Shown: one piece after another, positions 52,722-61,446 of the stretch
Numbering within the stretch: position 1 is the first letter of the stretch
Layout of the letters: every line of letters starts with the position of its first letter
Source: Flavobacterium sp. LC2016-13
GTDB taxonomy: Bacteria; Bacteroidota; Bacteroidia; Flavobacteriales; Flavobacteriaceae
NCBI RefSeq assembly: GCF_009707955.1
Contig: NZ_WMDQ01000012.1
Location: 1 to 64,000, forward strand
Length of the DNA: 64,000 bases
Direction of reading: 5' to 3'
The notes under the pieces: generated by a model
The model's database searches: none
What the model was told of the DNA's origin: nothing
Seen by the model: only the letters and a program-made list of their open reading frames with translations
Translations under genes and position numbers: made by a program

Positions 52722-53855
52722 ATGAGCATGACATTCGCAGATTTGATAAAAAGTACACTTGATTCGTCAAAAGAACGTCTAAAGAATCCTATTGTTGGAT
52801 CTTATATTTGTGCATTTGTTATTTTTAATTGGAGACCAATACTATTATTAGCTTTTTCGGATGAAAAAATTGAAAATAGAATCAAAGCGGTTGATTTGTA
52901 TTATAGCCCATGGTATTGGATAATAATATCCATAATAACTCCAATTGCAATCTCTCTAGTTTATACTTTTTTAATACCAATTTCAATGGTTTGGATTGAT
53001 CAAAAACTTGAGCCTACAAAAGAGAAAAGAATAAAACGAATTTATAAATCAAAGCAATTTGTTACAACTGAAAAAATTATCCTTGCCGCAAAAGAGCTTG
53101 ATTTAAAAAATGCCGAATCTGGTAATAAACAAAAACAAGACTTCTTAAATGAAATTGAATCACTAAAAGAAACTATTACACAAAGAGATGAAACTCTTAA
53201 CCAAGTATCATTAGCAAATAATAATACAACTGATCAATTAAATAAAAATCTAAATGCGACAAACACTCTTCTAGCAGATATGAAAAGAAGAGAAGAAGAA
53301 AGTATATTAGTAATAGAGGGACTTGAGAATGCATTGACCGAATCTAGAAGTAATACTTATTTTGCAAAAGAAATATCAAATACTCTTGCGAAATTAGATG
53401 CTTTTTTTGCTAAAAAATTTATAGACTTAAAAGAAGAGAAAGGTGGGCGATTACTTTTTGGTACAACTGCCAATAGAAAAGATTCATTTCACAAATTTCA
53501 GGATTTGATGCTAGTTGAAAGAATAGGTGTCGATGATTATAAATTCACTGATTTGGGCAGTACAGTATATAACATATTACGTTTACATAATGCACTAACA
53601 AAATCATCCGAACTTAACAGTGATTTATTGGGCAAGCATATACGAGAAGCATTTAAAAATTTATCCACAGATCAAAGATCAAAATTTAAACGGATGGTAT
53701 CTAGTAATGAAGAAGTTGATCCATCAAAAGTAACCGTTAATGATGTTAATGAGTTTATTGATTTAAAATTAATTACTGGTTCGCATGATACTCGAAATTA
53801 CATCCTTACTGAATTAGGAAGGTCAGTGCTTCAATTCATTAATTTTAACATCTAA
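52722..53855 (+). CDS. membrane protein with coiled coil, third gene of the cassette
   Basis: The N-terminus SSKERLKNPIVGSYICAFVIFNW starts the first membrane span, and a second lies at about 66-92 (WIIISIITPIAISLVYTFLI). A charged segment, a long coiled coil (about 125-215) and a helical C-terminal domain with winged-helix-like stretches follow. I recall proteins starting with this two-span NPxxGS...FNW motif in accessory and defence loci, which would suit a membrane effector. That is inference. Composition is AT-rich like its two partners. Confidence 0.6.
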   Translation: MSMTFADLIKSTLDSSKERLKNPIVGSYICAFVIFNWRPILLLAFSDEKIENRIKAVDLYYSPWYWIIISIITPIAISLVYTFLIPISMVWIDQKLEPTKEKRIKRIYKSKQFVTTEKIILAAKELDLKNAESGNKQKQDFLNEIESLKETITQRDETLNQVSLANNNTTDQLNKNLNATNTLLADMKRREEESILVIEGLENALTESRSNTYFAKEISNTLAKLDAFFAKKFIDLKEEKGGRLLFGTTANRKDSFHKFQDLMLVERIGVDDYKFTDLGSTVYNILRLHNALTKSSELNSDLLGKHIREAFKNLSTDQRSKFKRMVSSNEEVDPSKVTVNDVNEFIDLKLITGSHDTRNYILTELGRSVLQFINFNI

Positions 53856-53952
53856 TTTAGTGAAGCAAAATTGATTATCATAAATTTAAAAATAATTCTA
53901 TTTACAAATTCTCTCACTAACGCAAGCGTCAATAGTTAGTATCATAAAAGAA

Positions 53953-54372
53953 TTATTTATCCTTCAATATTTTTTCTAAAAACTCAACTTTGTCTTTTTC
54001 TGCCTGAACTAAACGTTCGTACAGTTTTTTATTTTCTTCATAAGCATTAACTAACTTATCAAGTGGATTAAAATTACAAGTATTGTTGGTTCCGAAATTA
54101 GTGCCATGACTTCCACTATTATCATAGAAATTATTAAAAAAATTAATTGCGGCTTCTTCTGAAAAATTTTTAAGCGCTTCTACATTTACTCCCAAAGCTT
54201 TAGCGACAGCATTAAGCTTTTCATCATCTATCGTCTCGCTGTTTTCAAGAGCAGAAATAGCTTGTTGGTTCGTTCCTAAGGCTTGTGCCAAAGCTTCTTG
54301 CTTCATGTCACGAAGTTCACGAATTCGGCTAATTTTGCGTCCTATATGGTTTGGTTTTGTTGATATGCTCAT
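53953..54372 (-). CDS. XRE-family helix-turn-helix regulator
   Basis: A lambda-repressor-type HTH (about 10-68: KISRIRELRDMKQEALAQAL, then GTNQQAISALENSE) is followed by an Asn-rich linker and a C-terminal coiled coil (about 105-139) likely used for oligomerisation. Its ATG is preceded on its own strand by TACTTTTG (54404-54397) and TATCTTTG (54384-54377), both -7 box matches. It converges on the three-gene cassette. It may control that cassette or act elsewhere. Confidence 0.82.
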   Translation of the reverse strand: MSISTKPNHIGRKISRIRELRDMKQEALAQALGTNQQAISALENSETIDDEKLNAVAKALGVNVEALKNFSEEAAINFFNNFYDNSGSHGTNFGTNNTCNFNPLDKLVNAYEENKKLYERLVQAEKDKVEFLEKILKDK

Positions 54373-54469
54373 AATTCAAAGATATTGCTTATTAAACAAA
54401 AGTACGATTTTTGAGACATGAAATAGTTAAAATAAAAAATATATTAATCCTGAAAATCTACAAAGTGCA

Positions 54470-54588
54470 GCTCTGCGTGAGGGATAGAGCTAAGCTACCG
54501 AAGTAGCAGCGAAAGCCCGACAGCATTTAAGAAAAGGCCTAATGAACGCAAAGTTGATTAGGCCTTTTCTTAAATGGTGGCACGCCCA
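54470..54588. repeat. structured intergenic repeat with a 19-bp perfect hairpin
   Basis: Conserved-looking flanks CTGCGTGAGGGATAGAG, GCGAAAGCCCGACAGC and GGTGGCACGCCCA surround two hairpins. The small one is AAGCTACCGAAGTAGC. The large one pairs 54525-54543 with 54557-54575 perfectly. I recall GAGGGATAG...AAGCCCGAC...GGCACGCCC elements from other flavobacteria. It fills most of the 333-base gap between the NUDIX and XRE genes, where I see no gene. Confidence 0.65.
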
Positions 54589-54705
54589 AATTAAGTTTAT
54601 AAGTGATTGTTTAAAAACCTAATTCACTCTTTCCTCTATACTCTTTCCTAAATAAAAATCTTGATTCTTGCTTCTTGTTTCTTCTAAAATTGATTCTAAC
54701 TTCTT

Positions 54706-55308
54706 CTAAGAAACCGTATTCTCTTCTTCAAACAACAATTTAATGTTTTCGTAAGAGTTTTTCAAAGCTTCTTTGATTTGCTCGGGATTTAGCCAGGCTA
54801 CTTTTTCGATGCCTTCTTCGATTTGGCCTTGTGGAGTTCCTTCAAAATCTGATTGCATTTCGAACCAATGCGTGATTTTGAGTTTGTATTTTCCGTTGCG
54901 TTTAAAAACGTGATAGGTTTTTTCGAGTTTATTGGTGATTCTGAGTTTGCTTACGCCGGTTTCTTCTTCGACTTCGCGCATGGCAGTGTCTTCAATTTCT
55001 TCACCTTTTTCGATTCCTCCTTTTGGTAAGTCCCATTTTCCGTTTCTGAAAATAAATAAAACTTCGCCATTTTTATTATACACAAGCCCTCCTCCTGCTT
55101 TATTTACAGGAATTTTGGCTTTTAACGTCTTCATAATTTCCTTTTCGTCAGGATGATACAAATAAGCCTTTTGAATTTTATTTTGAAAAATTTTCACGAT
55201 AAGATGCTCGATATCAATGCTCTCTAACAAGAACAATTGAAAATCTGTCTCTTTCGAGATTTCATTTGTCAAAAAAAGTGGTTTGTCGTTCACAAAAACT
55301 TTATACAT
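54706..55308 (-). CDS. NUDIX hydrolase
   Basis: The NUDIX box lies at about 97-119, with GIEKGEEIEDTAMREVEEET matching GxxxxxExxxxxAxRExxEE. About 65 extra N-terminal residues (MYKVFVNDKPLFLTNEI onward) precede the fold. It hydrolyses a nucleoside-diphosphate-linked compound, identity unknown. The start codon lies only seven bases from the divergent pyrE start, so their promoters must overlap the opposing genes. Confidence 0.9.
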   Translation of the reverse strand: MYKVFVNDKPLFLTNEISKETDFQLFLLESIDIEHLIVKIFQNKIQKAYLYHPDEKEIMKTLKAKIPVNKAGGGLVYNKNGEVLFIFRNGKWDLPKGGIEKGEEIEDTAMREVEEETGVSKLRITNKLEKTYHVFKRNGKYKLKITHWFEMQSDFEGTPQGQIEEGIEKVAWLNPEQIKEALKNSYENIKLLFEEENTVS

Positions 55309-55311
55309 TTG
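55283..55311 (+). promoter_or_regulatory. pyrE promoter within the NUDIX gene start
   Basis: TTG (55283-55285), an 18-base spacer and TACATTTG (55304-55311) match the flavobacterial consensus well. The expected start point falls at about 55316-55318, on the pyrE ATG itself, so the transcript may be leaderless. Confidence 0.65.
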
Positions 55312-55315
55312 TACT

Positions 55316-55969
55316 ATGATTTTTAATAAAGATACTGCCGAAAAAACAGCCGAATTGCTTTTGCAAATAAATGCAATTAAATTGAATCCCGAAAATCCTT
55401 TTACATGGGCTTCTGGATGGAAATCTCCTATTTATTGTGATAATAGGTTAATTCTTTCATTTCCGGTCATCCGAAATTATGTTCGTGATGAATTTGCGAA
55501 AAATATTGAAAAACAATTTGGGAAACCAGATGTAATTGCCGGAGTTGCCACCGGAGCCATTGGAATTGGAATTCTTGTTGCCGAAAGCCTTGGATTACCA
55601 TTTGTATATGTGCGCCCGGAAGCGAAAAAACACGGAAGACAAAATCAGGTTGAAGGATTTTTGCAAAAAGGTCAGAACGTGGTTGTCGTAGAAGACTTAA
55701 TTAGTACCGGAAACAGCAGTTTGATGGCTGTAGAGGCTTTACGCAACGAAGGTGCTAATATAAAAGGTATGGCTGCGATTTTTACCTACGGTTTTAATGT
55801 TGCCGAAGAGAACTTTAAAAATGCGAATATCGATTTGTTTACGTTAAGTAATTACGAAAATTTACTTAATCTTGCGGTGGAAAAACAATATATTACCGAA
55901 GAACAACAATCGACTTTGCAGGAATGGAGCGAAAGTCCGTCGACTTGGCTGCAGGAAGAAGAATCTTAG
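55316..55969 (+). CDS. pyrE: orotate phosphoribosyltransferase
   Basis: The 217-residue enzyme joins orotate to PRPP in pyrimidine synthesis. Signatures are NPFTWASGWKSPIYCDNR near the N-terminus, IAGVATGAIGIGILVAESLG, FVYVRPEAKKHGRQNQVEGF for the catalytic loop, and NVVVVEDLISTGNSSL for the PRPP-binding motif. I start at 55316 (MIFNKDTAEK), where the family begins; the longer frame from 55283 runs through the promoter. It stands divergent to the NUDIX gene. Confidence 0.95.
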   Translation: MIFNKDTAEKTAELLLQINAIKLNPENPFTWASGWKSPIYCDNRLILSFPVIRNYVRDEFAKNIEKQFGKPDVIAGVATGAIGIGILVAESLGLPFVYVRPEAKKHGRQNQVEGFLQKGQNVVVVEDLISTGNSSLMAVEALRNEGANIKGMAAIFTYGFNVAEENFKNANIDLFTLSNYENLLNLAVEKQYITEEQQSTLQEWSESPSTWLQEEES

Positions 55970-56128
55970 ATTTTAGATGCAAGATTTTAGATTTTCTAAA
56001 AAATCGCTTTGCTCTTTTTTGGGAATTTATTTAAAGTTTCAGTTTTGCGAACTTTGAGCAATCTATAGACAATACTTAGAAAAAACCTTTCGCCCTTTGC
56101 GGTTAAATAAAAATAAAAAAAATAATAT

Positions 56129-56521
56129 ATGAACTTAGAAAGTCCAAAAGTTACTGTTCAGAAATCAGCTCAAGATTTATTTGATTTATTGAGTGATGTA
56201 AAGAATTTTGAAAAATTAATGCCGGATAATATCGCTAAATTTGAAGTAATTGGCGAAGATGCTTTTATTTTTGGATTGAAAGGTATGCCGGAAATCAAAC
56301 TTAAAATGAAAGAAAAAGTAGCGCCAAGCAAAATCGTTTTGGGAGCTGCAAGCGACAAACTTCCGTTTACGTTGGTTTCTAACATCGATAGTGTTTCTGA
56401 TGCATCTAGTGATGTTCAGTTATTTTTTGAAGGAGAATTCAATGCAATGATGGCTATGATGATCAAAGGGCCAATTAGCAAATTCATTGAAACTTTGGCA
56501 AACAATATGACCAAGCTTTAA
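56129..56521 (+). CDS. START-like / SRPBCC-fold protein
   Basis: The 130-residue protein has a polyketide-cyclase-like helix-grip layout: VQKSAQDLFDLLSDVKNFEK at the start, a central antiparallel sheet and a long C-terminal helix (KGPISKFIETLANNMTKL). Such folds bind hydrophobic ligands. The gene is conserved next to pyrE and birA in flavobacteria as far as I recall, but its ligand is unknown. It is cytoplasmic. Confidence 0.75.
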   Translation: MNLESPKVTVQKSAQDLFDLLSDVKNFEKLMPDNIAKFEVIGEDAFIFGLKGMPEIKLKMKEKVAPSKIVLGAASDKLPFTLVSNIDSVSDASSDVQLFFEGEFNAMMAMMIKGPISKFIETLANNMTKL

Positions 56522-56560
56522 TTAATAATGGTGAATTATTAATTGTAAATTATAAATTAG

Positions 56561-56587
56561 AAGTCCGATTTTATCGGGCTTTTTTTT
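56561..56587 (+). terminator. intrinsic terminator after the SRPBCC gene
   Basis: A nine-bp stem (AAGTCCGAT with ATCGGGCTT, one G-T pair) around a three-base loop is followed by eight T residues. Confidence 0.8.
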
Positions 56588-56660
56588 GTCTTGCCGTGAA
56601 GACACAAAGACACGAAGATTTTTAAGTTAGGATTATAAAAACTTTGTGTCTTTGCGCTTT

Positions 56661-56700
56661 AGAACCTTAGCAACTCAGTACCTCAGAACCTCAGTACCTC
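56661..56700. repeat. short tandem repeat, ACCTCAG/ACCTTAG type
   Basis: Units AGAACCTTAGCAACTCAGT, then ACCTCAGAACCTCAGTACCTC, run up to the birA stop. The first 17 bases match 42456-42472 exactly. Confidence 0.6.
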
Positions 56701-57429
56701 CTAATAAAGCATCTGAACTTCCTTAATATCGAATTCTGAAACTGAATCATCTTCTAGTAAAATTTGTATTTTTCCGGTTGGTGAAACGCCTTGAATAATT
56801 CCCATAAAATTTTGTCCGGCAACATTTTTAAACGGCATCGGAACTCCTTTTCTGAATAAAGTATTGAAATATTGTTTCCAAAAATCTACTGAATTGGTTT
56901 CCCATAATTCGATTTTCTGTTTGATTTTATCGACGATTAATGCAGGTAAAATATCCTTATCAAAAATCTTGTTTGCAATTACTGACAACGACGAAGCATT
57001 TGGTAAATGCTCGAAATTAGTTTGATTGACATTTAAGCCAATTCCAACAACTGACACAATCCTGCCATCACTTTTTAGGGTATTTTCGATAAGTATGCCA
57101 CCAATTTTTTTATTGTATGACATAATGTCGTTAGGCCATTTTATACATAAATCAGGAATATCTAATGCTTTTAATGTTTCGATTACGGCTAAAGAAGTTA
57201 TTATACTTAAATTAAAAACATCTTCATTATTGTATAGAAAATCCTTTACCAAGGCACTCATAATTAAGTTTTTACCTGATTCAGACTCCCATTTAGACCC
57301 CATTTGTCCTTTGCCTTTTGTCTGATTTTCAGCTGTTACCACAGTAAAATTATCAAGCTCGTCTTTACTCGCTAAAGCCTTGAGAAAGTCGTTTGTAGAA
57401 TCTATGGCATCGAGTTTGATTAGTTTCAT
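56701..57429 (-). CDS. birA: biotin--[acetyl-CoA-carboxylase] ligase
   Basis: The 242-residue protein has the biotin protein ligase catalytic domain: AIDSTNDFLKALASKDE, TKGKGQMGSKWESESGKNLI for biotin-AMP binding, LCIKWPNDIMSYNKKIGGIL and VVGIGLNVNQ. A small C-terminal SH3-like domain follows. It has no N-terminal HTH, so it attaches biotin to carboxylases but does not act as a repressor. It is divergent from rsfS, with a 93-base gap. Confidence 0.95.
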   Translation of the reverse strand: MKLIKLDAIDSTNDFLKALASKDELDNFTVVTAENQTKGKGQMGSKWESESGKNLIMSALVKDFLYNNEDVFNLSIITSLAVIETLKALDIPDLCIKWPNDIMSYNKKIGGILIENTLKSDGRIVSVVGIGLNVNQTNFEHLPNASSLSVIANKIFDKDILPALIVDKIKQKIELWETNSVDFWKQYFNTLFRKGVPMPFKNVAGQNFMGIIQGVSPTGKIQILLEDDSVSEFDIKEVQMLY

Positions 57430-57522
57430 TCAAATAATTTATTATACTTAATTTAATATTTTGTTAAGGTTCAAAATTAATCACAAAAATTGGTAACTTT
57501 ACAAAATCATATAAAATAATTC

Positions 57523-57894
57523 ATGGCGAAAAAGACTATTAATAATGATGTTCTACTGGCGAACATAATAAAAGGAATTGAAGAAGTAAAAGGAAATGAT
57601 ATCGATATTCTTGATTTAAGAGATATAGACACGGCTGTTTGTGACTATTTCGTAATTTGCAACGGAAGTTCTAATACTCAGGTTAACGCCATTGTAAACT
57701 CAATTCAAAAAACAGTATCCAAAGACTTAAAAGATAAACCGTGGCACGTAGAAGGAACCGATAACGCGGAATGGGTTCTTATGGATTATGTGCACATTGT
57801 TGTACACGTTTTCCAGAAACATATTCGCGAATATTATAATATCGAAAGCCTTTGGGGTGACGCCAAAATAACTACAATCGAAAACAAATACTAA
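57523..57894 (+). CDS. rsfS: ribosomal silencing factor RsfS (Iojap family)
   Basis: The 123-residue protein binds L14 of the large ribosomal subunit and blocks subunit joining when nutrients are short. Family motifs are LDLRDIDTAVCDYFVICNGS, DKPWHVEGTDNAEWVLMDY and VHVFQKHIREYYNIESLWGD. It lies 15 bases upstream of ftsH in the same direction, an arrangement usual in Bacteroidota. Confidence 0.95.
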   Translation: MAKKTINNDVLLANIIKGIEEVKGNDIDILDLRDIDTAVCDYFVICNGSSNTQVNAIVNSIQKTVSKDLKDKPWHVEGTDNAEWVLMDYVHIVVHVFQKHIREYYNIESLWGDAKITTIENKY

Positions 57895-57909
57895 AGAAAA
57901 TTTTTTCTA

Positions 57910-59835
57910 ATGGCTAAAGATAATAATCCAAATCCGAGTAAATTTAAAATAAGTCCTTGGTTAATATACACCGCAATACTTCTAGTTTTTTTATTTATAA
58001 GTTTTGCAACCGGAGGATCTAACATAAGCGAACCTGCTCAATTAACTTCTTCTAAATTCAATGTTTTATTAGAAAAAGGACAAATTGAAAAAGTTATCGT
58101 TTACAATAAAGCTGAAGCTGAAGTTTATTTAAATGAAGCAGCTCTTAAAGATGCTGCCAATAAAAAAGTAGCGAAAGATATTTTTGACAGGCCAAATAAA
58201 GGTCCGCACTATACTTTAGAAATTGGTAACGATCAGATTTTTCAAACCAAACTTGAAAAAGCAGTTGGTGAAGGAAAATTGAAAGATTTTAACTTTCTTC
58301 AAAAAAATAACTGGAGCGATATTTTAATCAGTCTGCTTCCAATTATCATCATTATTGGTGTTTGGATTTTCATTATGCGTAAAATGTCAGGTGGCGCTGG
58401 TGGCGGTGGCGGACAAATTTTCAATATTGGAAAATCAAAAGCTAAATTGTTTGATGAAAAAACAGATATCAAAACTACATTTAAAGATGTTGCAGGTTTA
58501 GAAGGTGCAAAAGAAGAAATACAAGAAATTGTAGAGTTCTTGAAAAACCCTGAAAAATACACCAACTTAGGAGGTAAAATTCCTAAAGGAGCACTTCTTG
58601 TAGGACCTCCGGGAACTGGTAAAACATTGCTTGCAAAAGCTGTTGCCGGAGAAGCTCAGGTTCCTTTCTTCTCATTATCAGGTTCTGATTTTGTTGAGAT
58701 GTTTGTAGGTGTTGGTGCTTCACGTGTTCGTGATTTGTTTAAACAAGCTAAAGAAAAATCTCCTGCTATTATCTTCATCGATGAAATTGATGCTGTTGGT
58801 AGAGCTAGAGGAAAAAGTAATATGTCTGGCGGAAACGACGAGAGAGAAAATACTTTGAACCAATTATTGACAGAAATGGATGGTTTTGGTACAAACTCAA
58901 ACGTAATTGTTTTAGCTGCGACAAACAGAGCTGATGTTCTTGATAAAGCTTTAATGCGTGCAGGTCGTTTTGACAGACAAATTTTTGTTGACTTACCAGA
59001 CATTCGCGAAAGAGCTGAAATCTTTAAAGTACACTTAGCTCCTATTAAAAAAGTTGAAGGTCTTGATTTAGATTTCTTAGCAAAACAAACTCCAGGTTTC
59101 TCTGGTGCTGACATTGCCAATGTTTGTAACGAAGCGGCGCTAATTGCTGCCCGTAACAACAAAACTGCTGTTGACAGACAAGATTTCCTTGACGCCGTTG
59201 ACAGAATTATTGGTGGTCTTGAGAAGAAAAATAAAATTATTACTCCGGAAGAGAAAAGAGCAATCGCGATTCACGAAGCCGGACACGCAACTGTAAGCTG
59301 GATGTTAGAGCATGCTGCGCCACTTATTAAGGTAACTATTGTACCTCGTGGACAAAGTTTAGGAGCTGCATGGTATTTACCGGAAGAAAGACAAATCGTA
59401 AGAACAGATCAAATGTTAGACGAAATGTGTGCTACTATGGGCGGAAGAGCTGCTGAAAAGGTAACTTTTGACAGAATTTCTACAGGAGCATTAAGCGATT
59501 TAGAAAAAGTAACACGTCAGGCTCGTGCTATGGTAACGATTTATGGTTTGAATGATAAAATCGGAAATGTTACTTATTACGATTCAAGCGGACAAAGTGA
59601 ATACAACTTCTCTAAACCATATTCTGACGAGACTGCAAAAATTATTGATAAAGAAATTTCAGAATTAATTGAAGGCCAATACCAAAGAGCCATTCAAATT
59701 TTAGAAGAAAATAAAGATAAGCTTGATCAGCTTGCTAATATCTTAATTGAAAAAGAAGTTATTTTTAAAGATGACTTAGAAGCGATTTTCGGAAAACGTA
59801 CTTTTGACAAAAATTTGGAAGAAGTGGTTTCGTAA
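57910..59835 (+). CDS. ftsH: ATP-dependent zinc metalloprotease FtsH
   Basis: Two membrane spans (about 13-33 and 135-155) flank a short periplasmic domain. The AAA+ domain has Walker A VGPPGTGKTLLAKAV, Walker B IIFIDEIDAVGR and the second region of homology NRADVLDKALMRAGRFDRQ. The protease domain has the zinc motif HEAGHATV and a later Asp ligand near DLEKVTRQA. It is a membrane hexamer that degrades misfolded and regulatory proteins. The 641-residue length is normal. A terminator follows. Confidence 0.97.
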   Translation: MAKDNNPNPSKFKISPWLIYTAILLVFLFISFATGGSNISEPAQLTSSKFNVLLEKGQIEKVIVYNKAEAEVYLNEAALKDAANKKVAKDIFDRPNKGPHYTLEIGNDQIFQTKLEKAVGEGKLKDFNFLQKNNWSDILISLLPIIIIIGVWIFIMRKMSGGAGGGGGQIFNIGKSKAKLFDEKTDIKTTFKDVAGLEGAKEEIQEIVEFLKNPEKYTNLGGKIPKGALLVGPPGTGKTLLAKAVAGEAQVPFFSLSGSDFVEMFVGVGASRVRDLFKQAKEKSPAIIFIDEIDAVGRARGKSNMSGGNDERENTLNQLLTEMDGFGTNSNVIVLAATNRADVLDKALMRAGRFDRQIFVDLPDIRERAEIFKVHLAPIKKVEGLDLDFLAKQTPGFSGADIANVCNEAALIAARNNKTAVDRQDFLDAVDRIIGGLEKKNKIITPEEKRAIAIHEAGHATVSWMLEHAAPLIKVTIVPRGQSLGAAWYLPEERQIVRTDQMLDEMCATMGGRAAEKVTFDRISTGALSDLEKVTRQARAMVTIYGLNDKIGNVTYYDSSGQSEYNFSKPYSDETAKIIDKEISELIEGQYQRAIQILEENKDKLDQLANILIEKEVIFKDDLEAIFGKRTFDKNLEEVVS

Positions 59836-59863
59836 ATTATTCGATAAATATGTAATATTTTTT

Positions 59864-59905
59864 AAAATCTTAATTCAAAACAGGCTTTTGAATTAAGATT
59901 TTTTT
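59864..59905 (+). terminator. intrinsic terminator after ftsH
   Basis: A 17-bp perfect stem (59864-59880 with 59886-59902) around a five-base loop is followed by a T tract. It separates ftsH from the LUD-cdsA-psd group. Confidence 0.85.
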
Positions 59906-59951
59906 ATCTTTGAACGTTTTCAATTAACATGTAAAGCATTTCATATAAAAA

Positions 59952-60557
59952 ATGAATTTTTTCAAAAAAATATTTGGTTCCAGCGATGACGCTTCTGATG
60001 AAGAAAACGAAAGTGTATATGCAGGTACCCCAACCACAGACAGTCATTTATCCATAGATGAACGGTTCATTTTTAATTTTAAGAAAAATGGCGGTAAGTT
60101 TTTGTATTGTGAAAACAAACAAGAGGTTGCTGAACAGTTTGAAAATATTTTAGAAGAAAACGATTGGTTCGAAAATGAAGTTTTATGTTATGAACCAGGA
60201 CTTTTTCATTTATTAGAAGAAAACAAATTACTTTATATTTCACCTAGAAACCCTAAATTTTTATTGGCTACTTGCGAAAATCTTATTGCTGATGAAGGAT
60301 CTATTTTATTTTCATCAAAACAGATTAGACAAGATAAACCAAATGAGTTGCCTGCAAATATTGTTATAATTGCTACAACAAGCCAAATGCAGCCCATGAA
60401 AAGCGATGGCTTAAGTGCTATTAAACGCAAATATGAAAGAGATATTCCTTCTAATATTACTACAATAAAATATTTCGAAAAAGCAAAAGAAGAAGATTTT
60501 ACACAATACGGAAGTGTTGCTAAAAACTTATATTTGTTGCTTTTAGAGGATCTTTAA
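59952..60557 (+). CDS. LUD domain protein (LutC-like)
   Basis: The 201-residue protein is the LUD (lactate utilisation) fold seen in LutC and YkgG relatives, with GGKFLYCENKQEVAEQFENI, NLIADEGSILFSSKQIRQ and ELPANIVIIATTSQ. LutA and LutB partners are not encoded nearby. Flavobacteria carry a conserved LUD gene just upstream of cdsA, so its role may be unrelated to lactate. The next ATG comes one base after its stop. Confidence 0.82.
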   Translation: MNFFKKIFGSSDDASDEENESVYAGTPTTDSHLSIDERFIFNFKKNGGKFLYCENKQEVAEQFENILEENDWFENEVLCYEPGLFHLLEENKLLYISPRNPKFLLATCENLIADEGSILFSSKQIRQDKPNELPANIVIIATTSQMQPMKSDGLSAIKRKYERDIPSNITTIKYFEKAKEEDFTQYGSVAKNLYLLLLEDL

Positions 60558-60558
60558 G

Positions 60559-61446
60559 ATGAACGAAACACTCAAGAGAACCATTTCTGGTGCTGTTTAT
60601 ATCGCTTTACTATTAACTTCGATTTTGTTTTCTACAGAAAGCTTTATTATTCTTTTTGGTATTTTTCTCATTATAGCTACTTATGAATTCTGCAACTTAG
60701 TTTCTATCAACAAAGTTTTTGCAATTCTTTTTGTATCTCTTTTTTATACAACAGTTTCTCTGATTAGTTTTTATCGAAATGAGACGCAAAACTATATTAG
60801 CAAACTTTTAAAGGAAAAAACGTTGATTACAGTTGATACGGATACTTTATTTTCTGTATTGCTAATCATTACATTACTTGTTTCTATAAAATGTATTGTC
60901 TTTTTATTTGATGATACCCAAATTATAAGCAAAATATCCAAATACATATATCTTATTGGATATGTAATGTTGCCTTTTTTGTTTATCACTAAAATTTCTT
61001 TTGGAATCAAAGATTACAATCCAAAAATTATCATTGGATTATTTATTCTTATCTGGACCAACGATACTTTTGCGTATCTGGTTGGAAAATCTATTGGAAA
61101 ACATAAATTATTCGAACGCATTTCACCGAAAAAAACCATTGAAGGTTTTCTTGGCGGAGTTGTTTTTGCTGCTCTTGCAGGATTTTTAATTTCTAAATTT
61201 TATATTCGTCCAAATTCTGAGTTTAGTCAAAAATCTGTTTTAATCTGGATGATAATCGCACTGATTGTTAGTATATTTGGAACGATTGGAGACTTGATTG
61301 AATCTAAATTTAAAAGAGTTGCCGGAGTAAAAGACAGCGGCTCGATAATGCCCGGACACGGAGGTGTTCTAGATCGGTTAGATAGTGTTATATTTGTAGC
61401 ACCAGTTATATATTTATTTTATCAAATTTTATATTATGTTTCATAA
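60559..61446 (+). CDS. cdsA: phosphatidate cytidylyltransferase
   Basis: The 295-residue inner-membrane enzyme makes CDP-diacylglycerol from phosphatidate and CTP. About eight membrane segments precede the family signature near the C-terminus (about 240-270: GTIGDLIESKFKRVAGVKDS, then MPGHGGVLDRLDS). Upstream, ERISPKKTIEGFLGG is also conserved. It overlaps psd by 11 bases; the two act in consecutive parts of phospholipid synthesis, with a serine transferase between them that is encoded elsewhere. Confidence 0.95.
   Translation: MNETLKRTISGAVYIALLLTSILFSTESFIILFGIFLIIATYEFCNLVSINKVFAILFVSLFYTTVSLISFYRNETQNYISKLLKEKTLITVDTDTLFSVLLIITLLVSIKCIVFLFDDTQIISKISKYIYLIGYVMLPFLFITKISFGIKDYNPKIIIGLFILIWTNDTFAYLVGKSIGKHKLFERISPKKTIEGFLGGVVFAALAGFLISKFYIRPNSEFSQKSVLIWMIIALIVSIFGTIGDLIESKFKRVAGVKDSGSIMPGHGGVLDRLDSVIFVAPVIYLFYQILYYVS

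Noticed and set aside
56170..59162. Minus-strand open frames of up to 168 residues opposite the SRPBCC-fold gene and ftsH
   Set aside because: They mirror highly conserved coding sequence and show no independent features.
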